Below are positions 1 to 12,569 of a stretch of 64,000 nucleotides of DNA, piece after piece. Under the pieces are notes generated by a model. It was not told the DNA's origin and did no database searches. It saw only the letters and a program-made list of their open reading frames with translations. A program made the translations under genes and the position numbers. Origin of the DNA: Gorsachius magnificus (lineage: Eukaryota > Chordata > Aves > Pelecaniformes > Ardeidae); contig CM067081.1 of NCBI GenBank assembly GCA_034008185.1, positions 24,054,806 to 24,118,805 of the forward strand, written 5' to 3'. The number at the start of each line of letters is the position of its first letter. The stretch's first letter is position 1.

Positions 1-211
1 TATTAGGAAAAATTTCTTCACTGAAAGGGTTATCAGGCACTGGAATGGGCTGCCCAGGGAAGTGGTGGAGTCCCCATCCCTGGAGGTATTTAAAAGATGG
101 GTAGACAAGGTGCTTAGGGCCATGGTTTAGTGGTGGGATGGCAGGGTTAGGTTAATGGTTGGACTTGATGATCTTAAAGGTCTTTTCCAACCAAATCATT
201 CTATGATTCTA
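1..211 (+). mobile_element. CR1 LINE 3' end, cut by the window edge
   Basis: This is the 3' end of a chicken-repeat-1 (CR1) non-LTR retrotransposon in sense orientation. The first bases encode the conserved C-terminal ORF2 tail (frame reading [24 protein letters not shown]), followed by the short 3' UTR with the 'ggttggacttgatgatcttaaaggtcttttccaacc' hairpin-type motif. It ends in ATTCTATGATTCTAT, the octamer tail of the family. The element continues to the left of the window. Confidence 0.93.
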
Positions 212-3200
212 TTTCAGGACCCTGACTTGGTCATGTTTTGCTAATTCAGATTAGACATGAATGTCCAATACCACAGAAGACCACAGACTGTTACAAGGTG
301 TCAGAGATCAGTACTTTAACTGCAGCCAAGTTTAGAGATACTTGTAAGCCATTGAAGTTAAATACTGTTGGAGAATCTTGCACTGTTTGGTGTACATCAA
401 CTCTGGATGACTACAGTTGGGTATATCAGTATCAAATATCTGTGAATTTGTAGTCCCTACTGAAAGCTTAATTGTGGAAACTATTATTATGAGGAGAGGT
501 TTGCTGCTCAGGTGCTTTGTTTTGCCCTTGACTGTGTGTTTCAGCTTTGTTAAACTTCATTTCTCTGATGTGTCGAACCAGAAAGCAACCTTCAGTGCCT
601 CCCTTGTCCCCAGCGAAGGAGACATTGATGTGTCCAGTAGAGTTGCCAAAATGCATTTTCCGACATGGCAAAGTGGTGGTAAAGAAGCAGAGTTCAGGGT
701 TATGGATTTCTCCTATTGGACAATGAGACAACTGTTGTCCCCAAAAGCCCCTTTACATCATGACATAGACTCACAGTGTTTCAAACAGTTGATCCTAATA
801 GTTGGCATCATATTTATTTCTGGTCACTTATGCCTTAGTATGGAGTCCCATCACACCATTATCTATAGAGGCAACATCACGAGTGTGTCTCCTGACTCTT
901 GGCTCCTGTCAGGGCCGATTTTTTTCTATCATACTTTTTCCTTATTCCAGTAGGGGCTGAAAAGAGCGAAATCAATGGATGTCACCTCTTTTCTTCTTCT
1001 TTCTCCTGCGTTCAGGATCATAGGGAAATGCTCCGTTTAAATATAATGTGATGCTAAGAGTGAAGAAGGTCTCTGTGCATTTTGCTCAGATCCTCCTGAG
1101 ATGTGCGACAAGTGGAGGGAAATGTTCCCTGGCCAGTGACCCGCACAGGGGCAGGGGCAGCAATGAAGCAGTTACAGATGCGTGGGGCAAGAAAAGGTCC
1201 AGCATCCTCATCACAAACTCACTCTGGGCATTGCTGCACTTCCCACCACTTACATTATAGGTCACACTTGTATTTTATGTTGTCACTACGCATGTTGTTG
1301 TTCTAGTCTAAGGCTTTGATGATTGTGCAGCAGCAAAACAAAACATGTAGCTTCTTGACAGCATTAATTTCCCAAAAAAAATCCAGTCACTGACCCATGG
1401 CAATGTACCTTTTCCTTCAGCACAATGTGCAGCGCTGGGTTGTGCTTTCGGTTCTCGCAGGAGCATTACATGCCAGAGCACATAGAAGGAGCCCTGCACA
1501 AATCAGCAAAGCCGGGTCAGGCTGATAATTTCCTGGATCGGTGGATCAGAGAGATTGAACAGATTAATGTGTTTTGGTTTGGTGATTTTTTTTTCCCACA
1601 GAAAGGATTTTCTTTTAACCCTATAGTTCATATAAGGCAACTGATATCAGTTCATTAAACGACTCCTGTTTTCTTCACAAAATTATGAATGTGCAGTGTA
1701 ACTTGTAGCTAAGGAACCATTTTCAGCATACTTCAGGCCTCTCCTGCTTCATCTAATGCCAAATTCAACTTCGCTGAAAACAGCTTACCCTCTAGCATTT
1801 TTGCCATGTTTCTTTTCTTATCCTATTATCTGGGCAAGCAGACTAGCTAGTCTGAAGTTTCATCTAAATATTTTCACAAAGTTACCAGTAATTAATTTAA
1901 CAGAATTACAGATACACAGACAGAAGAAAGTAGTAAAAACCAGGATCGACTACCCAGAAGGAAAACAAATAATCCTGTTCCTAGGCTGAGCTCCACCTCA
2001 GGTAAAGTAAGATCTCAAGTCTTCTCTTAGGCTTGATTTGGCTTGTTGGAAGGTGTAATCCCGGAGGATGTAAACACGGATTTTACTCTGATTTTACGCG
2101 GTGTGGTCAGGATAGTGGCTGACCTCTAGTGGCAAGAGGGGTAAATTGCTACTGGATCCCCTCGAGCCAAGCGATTTGCAAACTTTTAGGTAATTGTATG
2201 GTGTGTGTTATTGCTGAAAAACGAAAATCAATCAATGTAATGGAAAATGTATTAAAAAGGAATATGAGGCCGAGCCTGAATTCGATTGCCTTTACAAGTA
2301 ATTTTTCTTGGAGGCAGAGGCTTGTAATAAAACTTTCAGAGTCAATTGCCTATGCGCATCAATGTGTACAAGTCAATAAGGAGCTTGGGACCTGCAAGAA
2401 TTACATTTCTCCACACCAGGCTCTGTGTATGGAGATGATTTGTGTGGTTCTGCTCAGGCTGGTTGGTTCTCAGGCCATTTCCAATGCAAAGGTCTGTTTT
2501 TCTTCTCTGTCCCTGAAATGCGCACGGAACAGGGCACAGTGAGGAAAGGGGATGACTCATCCCTTACACTCAGCACCCCTCCATGACACACATATGCCTT
2601 CACACCGAGAGAGCCAAAGAAGAGAAAGGAAAAAAGAAAGTTGGGGGGAGACCACCCACCTTCTCTCTATCAGAAGGCTTTCCTGGTCATTAAGGCTTGG
2701 TCTTTATATTGGACTCGTGCCAACCGACTGGGAGACAGGCATCTTTTCTAGGAGAAAAGAAGAAACAGTACATGGGGATCAAAACGTAAGTAGGAGCTGA
2801 CTGTATAAATCAAATACATCAAATGTTTTCCAGAAGTGGCTTATTTCTGAGGAACCAACCTCATAACGTGCTCCAAACTGAGGCATTTGGGCTAACATGA
2901 ATACCAGAAAAATAGATCCACTCCTGAAAGGTGGGAAGCAGAGAGACTGACAGGCAGCAGGGCTGGGGAATGGCAAGCGCTGGGGCTGGGCAGCAGTGGG
3001 CAGGGTGAATGGTGAGGCAGCACCACGCTTGTGCAGATGACACCCAGGGCAGAGCAGAGTGACACCAGCGCGAGAGCTGGCCGGGCAGGCTTGCACAGAG
3101 GCTGCCAGCCTGCCTCTGCTTTCAGCAGCCTCCCACCAAACCCAATGGCGTGTGCTTGCGTCATCGGAGGCATGCTGATTCGTACGCTGAAAGGGCAAGA

Positions 3201-6200
3201 TCTTCAGAAATGCAAAAATGTGGGTATGGAGCAAGAAAAAGGAGGGCCTAAAGCATGGCACTGCTGTGATGGGTGCTAAAAAGTTACGTGGGCATAAGCA
3301 AAGACTGGTGGAGTCCACTGAGGAGAAAGCCAGCGAGGGCTACCTTGCACACAGAAAGCACCTTGAGCTCAGAAGCCCCCAAACCGCCGTCCTTTTGAGG
3401 CTGGACCAGCCTTGGGAGGAGGGGAGGTTTCAGTCTGTTTTGCTCTATTTCTGTGCTTTTTCCTCATCCTCTGCTGCTCATCACCAGTGAAAACAGAAAA
3501 CTGGGTTAGCTGGATGTGTTGTCTGACAATAGGTCTGATGCTTTGTTCTTAAGTGACCTCCCCAAAGCCAGGGCTCTATGTTCTGAAAAGATTCGATTAC
3601 CTATCATTGCCCTGCACCCATATTGCAGCAGTGAAAAAGGAGCACGAGCAGGTTCAGCCTCGCTGTGCTAAGGGCTGTACAAACTCAAGAGCTGTCACAG
3701 TTCAGCTTTGTGTCTTACTGAGGTATTTGCTACCTTTGAGCCCTCCCATTTAAAACTATGACATAGATACACCTACGCACACTGTTGTGAAAGAATTGCC
3801 ATTGTCATCGTTGTTGCTATATCAGATATCTTTGTATTTGTGACTATTTTGTATCTCTGTTTCATATTGTGACTCTGAATTGTTTCAAGGCATTCTGTAA
3901 TCCCTGATAGAAGAGACCTTTTGTAAATACTTAAAGGACCTTATATAGACCGTTGTATTTTCAAAATTGCTTGATGTGCAAGGAATTAAATGCTTACAGA
4001 AAAGGAAGCCATATATAAAGAGAACTTTTACCTTGAAAGCTAGTAGCAGTTGTTAGTTGCTGTGTTTGTGTTAGTCTGATAGTACTTGTTCATATAATTA
4101 ATAGGTGACATACTGTCTTACCTGATGTGTGGGAAGGATAGCATTCCTGAACCAGCAAGTCTCTGCTGTTCTGACTGCTTGCCTAAGCCATGGCCATGGT
4201 GAATTCCACAGCAACTGGCTTGTGGCTCTAACCCTTGCTGGTTGAGGGTAGATAACCTCATGGGGTTATCTGCCCCCTGGGGCAGCCCAGTAACACTTTG
4301 TGCTGTACATACCCATCTATTTCTGCTCAGACTTGGGATATTTGCTTGCTATGCTCTAAACACAGTGGTGTTTTCCCCAACAGCAGGGGATCCAGTCAGT
4401 CACCGTCCCCTTTGCACTTTGAAAGGGCCCAGGAAGGAGAACCTGTCAGCAGATCTTCCCCATCTCCTAGTGGACAGTTTTCTGCTTCTGGGTAGCAAAT
4501 GGAAAATATGACTCTGTACAAGTTCTTTGTGTGCAAGTGTGTTTGTTTATATGTAAGGGGGGATGCTGTGTGGTCCTGGTTTTGTGGAGTGAGTCTCTGG
4601 GGAGTCCAGGCCCCGAGGCTCAAGTAATCTGAGTATGAGACTCATGTGTTTACCTTCTGAAAAACAGCCAGGCTTTCAGAAGTAATTGTTCCACCACATA
4701 AAGAGTCTAACAACAACTTTGACAAACACAATGGAGGTTGCTTTGGGGTCATAATCACAGTGAAGGCAATCATGAGGCTTTAAATTAATAAGACATCTAT
4801 TAAGCATAGCCTGAAAGCACTTCTACTTCAGTAATACACACAGAGTCTTAGCTTTTGAAGGATTCGTGTAGCATTTAAGTTAATAATATATCTCTTAAAA
4901 ATAGCTCTTCTTGTAGTAGCAGATATATGACAGCTGGATTTATTGTCAAACCTCCTAATTTAGGACTGTACTCCTGCCCAAACTGGAGTGTCTGTGTAGC
5001 ATTAGAGAGGCTTCCCACAGTTCACCAGTAGGAAAACTGAGATCCAGTATCCCTGCAGTTGTTTTGACAGAGACAGAAAAGGGCTTTTCCTCCTTCCCTG
5101 GGTCCCAAAAGACATCCCTGTTGTTCCAGGAGATGTTCCACTTTTAAAGGATATCATAATACGTTAAGTATTTGCATTGTCTCACTCTCAATTTTTTTCA
5201 TGGTTTCCCAAGAAAACAAAATTTTTGTAATCCGATGGGACTAGTCCTGTATTAATAAACTGCAATTTGTCCATCTTTCCTGCATTTCAAAATGCTCTGA
5301 GGGCAGGAGCCACTCCAGATCCTACAGGTTTCATAAGAATTAGCAGCTCGCTGAAGGTCAGAGACCCAAATTTGTGCTTTCCATTAAGAAAAATCCTATC
5401 TTATGAGCTCAGTGATGCAGGTCCTGTGGTCTCCTGTGTTATTTATGGAGCCTTTTCAGGAGGGGAATGCTGAGACTGCAAAAAAGAGAAGGATCTAAGG
5501 GTACCGTAGTAGGGGCTTACACTGTATCTGATGAGGAACCGGGAGCAACGTGGTGGGAATAAACTGGTACTTGGGTGTGGTGTCATCATCACTACAGTGG
5601 AAATGTATAAAGCACACAGCACACAAATTCAGAGAACAGATTTCATTATCCCTTCTGTTCATGAAACAGCTTGCTGAAAAAATAAATAGATGGGCAGAAG
5701 TTGGCGATGATGCCGACATTGTTAAATGGAAATGATCTTCCAGATCACCCAAAGAGCAAAAACGTCTTTGATTTATTGCAGTTCCCTGCATTCTTCTAAC
5801 AAGAACCAGGTGAAATACTCATGAAAAATCTCTGTGTCCTCCGCCACCCCCACCCCTTAATCTAATTTAGTTTTTTTTCAGAAGAATCTATTACATTTCC
5901 AAATTCATAGGAACCTTTTGCTAAAACTTGTCTTTTTTACTCAATTCCAGAGAATACAAAGAGGATAAAAACCCTGTCTGGGGTGTAACAGTTAAAATTT
6001 CATTATGAATTTGAAAAAAATCACAAACCTTCCAGAGAAACCAGCAGTATCTGGTGTGTTGGCTAATCTGAAAAACTCAGTATGTTTTCCAAGCTTTCCA
6101 TTGTCTTTTCCTTGTATAAACAAGAAAACAAGACCCAAAACAAACTCCAAAGAAAGTTCATAAAACTGTGTCATGCAAATCCAGAAGAAAAATTTGTTAC

Positions 6201-6682
6201 CACTTATAAAAGTTGAAGCTGTTTGTTTTTTCCCAGCTCCTGACAAGCCACTGACTATTTTTGAGCTTGGGATTCTGGTGGAGTGGTTCGTAATTTCTAA
6301 TGATGGTTGTGCTTTGTTTAGGAGACACGTGGTCTAAAATACAAGATATTATCTCCATGTGTGTCCTGCAGGGGCTAGTACTGTTTCTTGATCTCAGACA
6401 AAATTCTCTGTAATTTCCAGTCATGAAAAAAACCCTGAATCTGTGTTGCTGACCAGAAAGTACTGAATCTCTTTAAATGATTCCTCACAGCATTAGATTA
6501 AACACAGAATACCTCAGGTTCTTATGGTGATCCATGCATTGAATTCTACCAGCTCATTCTTCATCTTGGGTTTGGCAGGTGATTGGAGAATTCAGGTTAT
6601 GCTGAAGAAGCTGTCAGCGCCCAACAAGGCCATCAGTTTGCCAGTGTTGGATCACTAAATTAGATTTGTTAGAACACAGACT
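212..6682. other. Presumed MTUS2 intron, no recognised feature
   Basis: I see no splice-bounded exon, structural RNA or recognisable repeat here. Open frames are short and random-like, the longest being 179 codons at 2779-3318 on the minus strand. Composition is mixed AT-rich with a modest G+C rise at 2900-3150. An unrecognised upstream MTUS2 exon could be hidden here. Confidence 0.5.
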
Positions 6683-6748
6683 AGAATCACAGAATCATAG
6701 AATTGTTTAGGTTGAAAATACCTTTAAGATCATCAAGTCCAAGAACAA
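6683..6748 (-). mobile_element. CR1 3' terminal scrap, inverted
   Basis: AGAATCACAGAATCATAGAAT is followed by 'tgtttaggttgaaaatacctttaagatcatcaagtcc', which is the reverse complement of the CR1 3' UTR hairpin and octamer tail. Only about 65 bp survive, typical of severe 5' truncation at insertion. Confidence 0.85.
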
Positions 6749-7395
6749 TGCCATTTGAGAGAGATTTAAACAACAGGGCATGAATAGATACATCCCCTTG
6801 TTCAAGGCTCCTTGCTTCCCATCTTGCTTGGTCCAGCTTGTTTTGGTGACTTTCCGAGCTCTGCCAGCCCCCAGCAGCCTGGGGACATTGTAATCTCCAA
6901 GGCCTGTCAGTATCACTCCCCCCTGGTTTCCTCGGGGGTCTCCCGGTGTCTCCAAGGACAAGTCATCACTCTTCTTTTCCTGCCTCTCCATAGAGATGAC
7001 CCTTCTTTCACAAGAGGGTCGCTTGTCCCTGTCTCATGTCAACAGCAGCCACCTTCTTGGCTACCCAACCACACCTCATTATTGTTCATGAAGTGCACAA
7101 TAAACTGTGAGCAGATAAAGCAGATGCTGACCATCACAGGGAGTATCAGAAGTATTCCCAAAAGGTGGGCCTTCTTTTCCTCCCTATTCCACTATTATTT
7201 CATTGTTAATTAACTCCAGAAGACTGTAAGGGTGGGTGTAGGGAAGGATGCCGGGTACGAGTGTTCAGGCACGGTCCAGTCTAAAACCAGCACTGCCAGC
7301 AAAATCTGTCTTTTGGCAGAAGCCTGGACAGCTGGTGGTGAATAACAATTAGCCCACCTCATATTTGGACAAGAGTAGTTTCTCATGCTATCAAA
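6749..7395. other. Intronic, no recognised feature
   Basis: The open frames in this stretch (for example 133 codons at 6812-7213) have no recognisable domain or splice context. No repeat is recognised. Confidence 0.45.
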
Positions 7396-7965
7396 TGGCA
7401 GGGTTAGGTTAACAGTTGGACTTGAAGATCATAGAATCATAGAATCATAGAATCATAGAATCATAGAATCATAGAATCATAGAATCATAGAATGTTTTGG
7501 GTTGGAAGGGACCCCCAGAGGTCATCTAGTCCAACCCCCCTGCAGTGAGCAGGGACATCTTCAACTCAATCAGGTTGCTCAGAGCCCCATCCAACCTGGC
7601 CTTGAATGTTTCCAGGGATGGGGCCTCCACCACCTCTCTGGGCAACCCGTTCCAGTGTTTCACCACCCTCGTTGTAAAGAATTTCTTCCTTATATCCAGT
7701 CTAAACCTACCCTGGTTTAGTTTAAACCTGTTACCCCTTGTCCTGACACAGCTGGCCCTACTAAAAAGATTATCCCCATCTTTCCTATAGGCCCCCTTTA
7801 GATACTGAAAGGCCGTAATCAGGTCTCCCCGCAGCCTTCTTTTCTCCAGGCTGAACAAGCCCAACTCCCTCAGCCTGTACTCATAAGAGAGGTGCTCCAG
7901 CCCTCGGATCATTATCTTAAAGGTCTTTTCCAACATAAACGATTCTGTGATTCTATGATTTTATG
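7396..7965 (+). mobile_element. Older CR1 3' end, split by a second CR1
   Basis: The left piece (7396-7429) carries 'ggcagggttaggttaacagttggacttgaagat'. The right piece (about 7910-7965) resumes with 'atcttaaaggtcttttccaac' and ends in GATTCTGTGATTCTATGATTTTATG. Together they are one sense CR1 3' UTR of the same subtype as the copy at 1-211. The inverted CR1 at 7430-7909 lies between them, so this host copy is the older one. Confidence 0.8.
7430..7909 (-). mobile_element. CR1 LINE, 5'-truncated, nested in another CR1
   Basis: On the plus strand the element begins with eight perfect CATAGAAT octamers (7430-7493). It continues through the inverted 3' UTR into the last part of ORF2. The minus-strand frame 7526-7936 still encodes the conserved CR1 tail, with motifs such as [42 protein letters not shown] and [12 protein letters not shown]. 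Truncation is at the 'aatgatccgagggctgg' point of ORF2. The uninterrupted octamers and open tail frame suggest a fairly young insertion. Confidence 0.93.
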
Positions 7966-7967
7966 AA

Positions 7968-8003
7968 CTGTAATCACGATCCTTTCTGTAATCATGATCC
8001 TTT
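7968..8003. repeat. 18-bp direct repeat, two copies
   Basis: CTGTAATCACGATCCTTT is followed directly by CTGTAATCATGATCCTTT (one mismatch), immediately downstream of the nested CR1 pair. It is a small local duplication with no known role. Confidence 0.8.
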
Positions 8004-11000
8004 TAGCCTGCAAAATTTCCAAGAGGATATAACCCCAAATTACTTTTTGCTTTTAGAGAAGAGAGTGAACTCCCTGTTAGCAGTACTAGCAGACCCATTA
8101 GCCCAAATTCAGCTCAGCCCTGGGAGACGAAGGTCATTCTTGGTTACTTTCCTACCCAACCTTTTGCAAAGAAGTGCTCTGCTCCAGTAACATGTGAATG
8201 TTTGTGCTTTCCACGTCGGAGGTCACTTGTATGTCAAGCATCTGCTTTTTCTAATGTGAAAAATATCCCGTGTGTAGTGTAAATGCCACACACACACACT
8301 GGGAGCCCATTAGCAGCTTCACTTTTAGGGAAACAGCATGTGGTTTGGGAAATACAGGTCAGGAAACAGGGATTTCAGAGCTTGGGTTCTAGGTGGATTA
8401 CTCAAAGGAAACGCAGCTTTTGCAGTTGCTCTGCCAGCTCTCTCAGGTCTCAGATTCTGCCTGAAAACCTAGTCTGGCAGCTCCCGTGTTAACTTTCTTA
8501 AAATCTTTCTGCTAAAATAATACTGGAATAAGCTTGGTTATTAGAAGAGTAAGTATATGAAGCAATACTAGACCCAGTACTCCTGTTGTGTGTCATGTAT
8601 TTATTTTTAAATCCCTTGTGCAAATAATTTTAATTTTCAACATTTCCCATAATTTTAAAAAATCAGTGTTTATGGCTTATATATATATTTTTATATATAT
8701 GTAATAGAATTTTTGTTTTGATCCACTTTTAGTGGGAGCATAACTTCCTAGGTGTTTTGCTCTGAAAATTCATAGTAGACCTCTAGTAGCATTTTATAAA
8801 TAATTTAAAGCGCAATTTGTTCCCTTCATTTTTACAGCCATGAATTACTCATTACTTAGCGCATCTTTCCTCCTGTCGGCAAACAGCAGTGGTTGCCACG
8901 CTGTTTTAAAATGAAAGCTGTCAGGATAAAGGTGGGTTTCATTAATGAACAACTACTGTGATACTGCACTGCAGGCACTGTCAGCTTGGTTCTTTTACAA
9001 ATATTTCTCACATTTACCAGAATTTCATGGGCACACAGAAAAACAGATAAACCTCAACTCCTCTGCAGATAAACTCTTTTTGTCTCAAATGCTCTTCATA
9101 ACAGTATCTAATATTTACCTAATACAATTTACAATTAATTAATCTTCATAGCAGTCTTGCTAAAATAAGAGCATTGACAAAACGGTGCTGGAGAAGCTAG
9201 GCTGATTGCCCAGGATTTGCCTCTAACACAGGCAAAGTACTGACTTACTAACCATCGCATGCTTAATTCCATTTTTCAGCATGAAGAAAAAACTTGGTAG
9301 CAAATAACCTGTAGCCTGAATCTCTGCATGAGAGACCTTGTTGTAGTGGTGACCACAGGACACTAAGTGCAGGATCATACCGCCGTCCCTCTGCTCCCTT
9401 TGCAGGGAAAGGAACTGAATAGAGGGCACCAGTTGAAACTTGCAGCATCTTCAATCATGTCAAATTTGAGATCTAATGTCACTTTGGTCACAAAGAAAAG
9501 ATGACGAAAGATGAGACGAGGAGCTGTGGGTTTACCTTATTTTTGGCTGATAGTTGTAGTTCAATCTACCAGTGAGCCCTTGTTGTGAACCTGCATCCTT
9601 CCCTCACTTCCAGGCAGGGTTGAGGATATGGGGTGTAGGGCTGGGACAGGCTGGACCATTCTTCCTTGAAGGCTCTTCAGAGAATTCAGGTAGCGAACAC
9701 ACAACTCTTTCTCTCCCCCTTTTCTCCACCAGCAGGTAAAACACTCGTGCTCACTTGTGTGACTACCAGAATTACAACAGGTCAAATAAAAGGTGCCTGT
9801 ATTGTGTTTAGGTTCTGGTGAAATCAGGTCTCATACATACATTTTCTAATTCTGATGCAGAAAGGAGTCACGTCCTTTCTGCAAAGAGCCTCAGCAATAT
9901 CTTCCTCTCCCTCCTGCATCCATGGGACTTAGGAAGTATGGAGGGAGACACAGACAGGCTTGGTGTGTATTCTTGTCTCCCTGATCCCAAGGATTTTACA
10001 AAGAAAATACATGAAGTTTTAGCTGATACTGGCCTTTCTGCAGTAGGAAACTTGCTCTATCTCCTCCAAGAGCCTCCTCCTTTGTCTTCAGTATCATTGC
10101 TCCAAAGCTGTGCTACTGCCCACCTGTTTAGATGTCAGGGACTGGGACTCAGATGGACTGAGATCTTTGTTTATGTTTAACTGAGAGACCAAGGAGCTTT
10201 TTAAGCACTTCTCAGAGCAAATGCACCTCTAACCTGCGTGTTATCACAGTTGTGCAATGTGATATCAGTGTTCATGCACCTTCAAAAAGCCAAGGATATT
10301 TCTTTAAAAGGCAGATTTTGGAGATGCTCTCAGGCTACATTTCTGTGCTGAAGAAGGAAAAAAAAAAAAGAAAAAAAAAAAGGAGTAGAAGTTTCTTTTA
10401 CAGTAATAGCAGCTGAGATTTTCACATAACCACCTGCCTTCAGGGCCCAGGAATGTAAGAGAAACACCAAGGGCACGTGGTGGGCCAGTCAGATTGTGCC
10501 ACCGTGGAGGAGAAGGAAACTCTGCAGCGGCAGCAAAGCAAGGCAGGAGAGTCTCCAAGGCAGAACTGCCACTTATGCTCTCCTGAGGCCTCTGTCGTTC
10601 ATTAGCAGTGCTAAAGGATATCCAACGCCTCATCAAGAGCATGGGGGCTTTGGAGACCTTTTCCTGCAACTGAAGTACTATGGAAATCACTTGAATTACA
10701 ATTTTCCAGTAGACAACTCTCTGGTTTAATATTTCTGCACTCATATAACACATGTACAGTTAATTAAATGTGTCTGCAATACAAAAGGACATTATTTGTG
10801 TTGGTATAAAACACTACAAATCATGCTTCTGGCTTTATTTTATGCCTCCTTAAAATAAGTCACCCCCCTCAGACTCACTCACCCTCCACCCCACTCCCAC
10901 ATCCAGATACCCTTTCTTGATCCTGTTAATAATTTCAGGTGTCTTAAAAAAATGTACTGGGATATAAAATTGTACAAAATGAGAAGCTCTCCTACTTCAG

Positions 11001-11654
11001 TAACCCATGTACTAAATGTATGATCAAAAAGCTTTCATTTAAGTAGTCCCTTACAAGTCTTAACTACAGGACGATTCATACAGAGGTGAAATTAATAGGA
11101 TATTTCTGGTTAATCCTGCAGTTCGGTTTTCACATGCCAGAGATGGGCAAGTGAATTTATCTTCAAAGGTCCTAATTAAGAAAAAGATCAATGGCAAGGG
11201 TACAGGTAATTACGCCTCTTTGTAACATCAGAACCTTGCTTTTTAAAAGCAATGGATTTAGAAACATGATCTTATAAGTAGAGACTTTCTGCAAAACAGA
11301 GTAACCTCTTCCCTCCCTGTTCTAAGACCAAAATCCAACCAAGTACCCAAAACCATAAAAGACCATGGTCTTTCACAACCATGATTTAAGTTCTACTTTA
11401 TATTTCATTGCCTAATTGGAAATTACCTGAATCCTTCACATCCTCACCATGGGCTCTGTAGGCAGGGACCCTTGGGGTTTCCAACTCTGCTGTGGGGTTG
11501 CTGAACCCAAAACAAAATCAAAGGAAGACTTCCCACTTGTTTTTAAATAACATTGGTTGAGTGCTTTATGGCTAAGTCAGCATTGTTCATGGCAAAGCTT
11601 CAACACTTTTGGTATTCAGATTTGTGTAAAGCTTGGTAGTTACTTTTAAACAGC
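8004..11654. other. Intronic, only low-complexity tracts
   Basis: No exon or recognised transposon is visible. It contains an AT dinucleotide tract near 8679-8702 and a purine run of As broken by a G at about 10357-10382. Open frames are short. Confidence 0.5.
8679..8702. repeat. AT-rich dinucleotide tract
   Basis: Alternating TA is interrupted by a run of Ts (atatatatatttttatatatatg). It is a simple low-complexity tract. Confidence 0.8.
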
Positions 11655-11659
11655 CAGCT

Positions 11660-12231
11660 TGTCATGGTTTAACCCAGCTGGCAACTAAGCACCACGCAGC
11701 TGCTTGCTCACTCCCCCCAACAATGGGATGGGGGAGAGAATCAGAAGAGTAAAAGTGAGAAAACTCATGAGTTGAGATAAAGACAGTTTGATAGGGAAAG
11801 CAAAAGCCGCGCACACAAGCAAAGCAAAGCAAGGAATTCATTCACCACTTTCCACGGGCAGGCAGGTGTGAAACCATCCCCAGGAAAGCAGGGCTCCATC
11901 ATGCGTAACAGTGACTTGGGAAGACAGACGCCATCATTCTGAATGTCCTCCCCTTCCTTCTTCTTCCCCCAGCTTATATACTGAGCATGACGTCATATGG
12001 TATAGAATAGCCCTTTGGTCAGTTGGGGTCAGCTGTCCTGGCCATGTCCCCTCCCAAATTCTTGTGCCCCTGTCAGAGCTGAGAGCTGAGAAGTCCTTGG
12101 CCAGTCTAATCACTACCCAGAAACAACCAAAACATCAGGGTGTTGTCAACATTCTTCTAGTACTAAATCCCAAACACAGCACCATACCAGCTACTAGGAA
12201 GAAAATTAACTCTGTTCCAGAAACCAGGACA
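11660..12231 (-). mobile_element. Solo ERVL-like LTR, inverted, with 5-bp target duplication
   Basis: The plus strand begins TGTCATGGTTTAACCC and ends ACCAGGACA, giving TG...CA termini about 572 bp apart. The 5-bp direct repeat CAGCT flanks both sides (11655-11659 and 12232-12236), as expected for integrase-mediated insertion. No gag, pol or env sequence is adjacent, so this is a solo LTR left by recombination between two LTRs. It belongs to the same family as the copy at 37556-38138, in the opposite orientation. A TATA-like TATATAAG and a perfect CRE (TGACGTCA) mark the U3 promoter on the minus strand. The family assignment (avian ERVL-like) is from memory of the terminal sequence. Confidence 0.9.
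11974..11995 (-). promoter_or_regulatory. LTR promoter: CRE plus TATA box
   Basis: Read on the minus strand, the octamer TGACGTCA (11988-11995) is followed at about 10 bp by a TATATAAG box (near 11974-11981). TGACGTCA is the consensus CREB/ATF site. The arrangement fits the U3 core promoter of the LTR, with transcription directed antisense to MTUS2. Activity cannot be judged from sequence. Confidence 0.55.
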
Positions 12232-12236
12232 CAGCT

Positions 12237-12569
12237 CCAAGGAGCATTGCAAGTCCTCTTGCTGGAGCTGGAATGGCCTTGCAGGAACATGGGATCAGTC
12301 CAACCAACCAATGCCAGATGTGCCAGCCCAATCCACACAGCCATGTTCTCCTCTTGTGAAGCTTGTCCCTTCAGAGAGGCTGCTGTGTTACCCCCTGTTC
12401 ATGGGGCCTTTAGCAGATATTGTAAGCAGAGGCTGTTGGAAAGGATGTGAAAGGGAGATCTGCCCTTGGCTCAGCTACAGGCCTTCAGGGGTGTCCAGCT
12501 GGTACATGCTCACCCTTCCCCTAGCACAGACGTGGTATCACAGGGCAAACACATAGCAGCAGAATGTGT
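12237..12569. other. Intronic spacer between LTR and CR1
   Basis: About 330 bp of unique-looking sequence. No exon or repeat is recognised. Confidence 0.4.

Noticed and set aside
417..953. A 178-codon plus-strand frame with hydrophobic stretches
   Set aside because: No family recognised. It starts at a codon without context and is in presumed intron.
7430..7493. Regular 8-bp repeats that could be read as a repeat array such as CRISPR
   Set aside because: The units are contiguous with no spacers and are the known CR1 3' tail.
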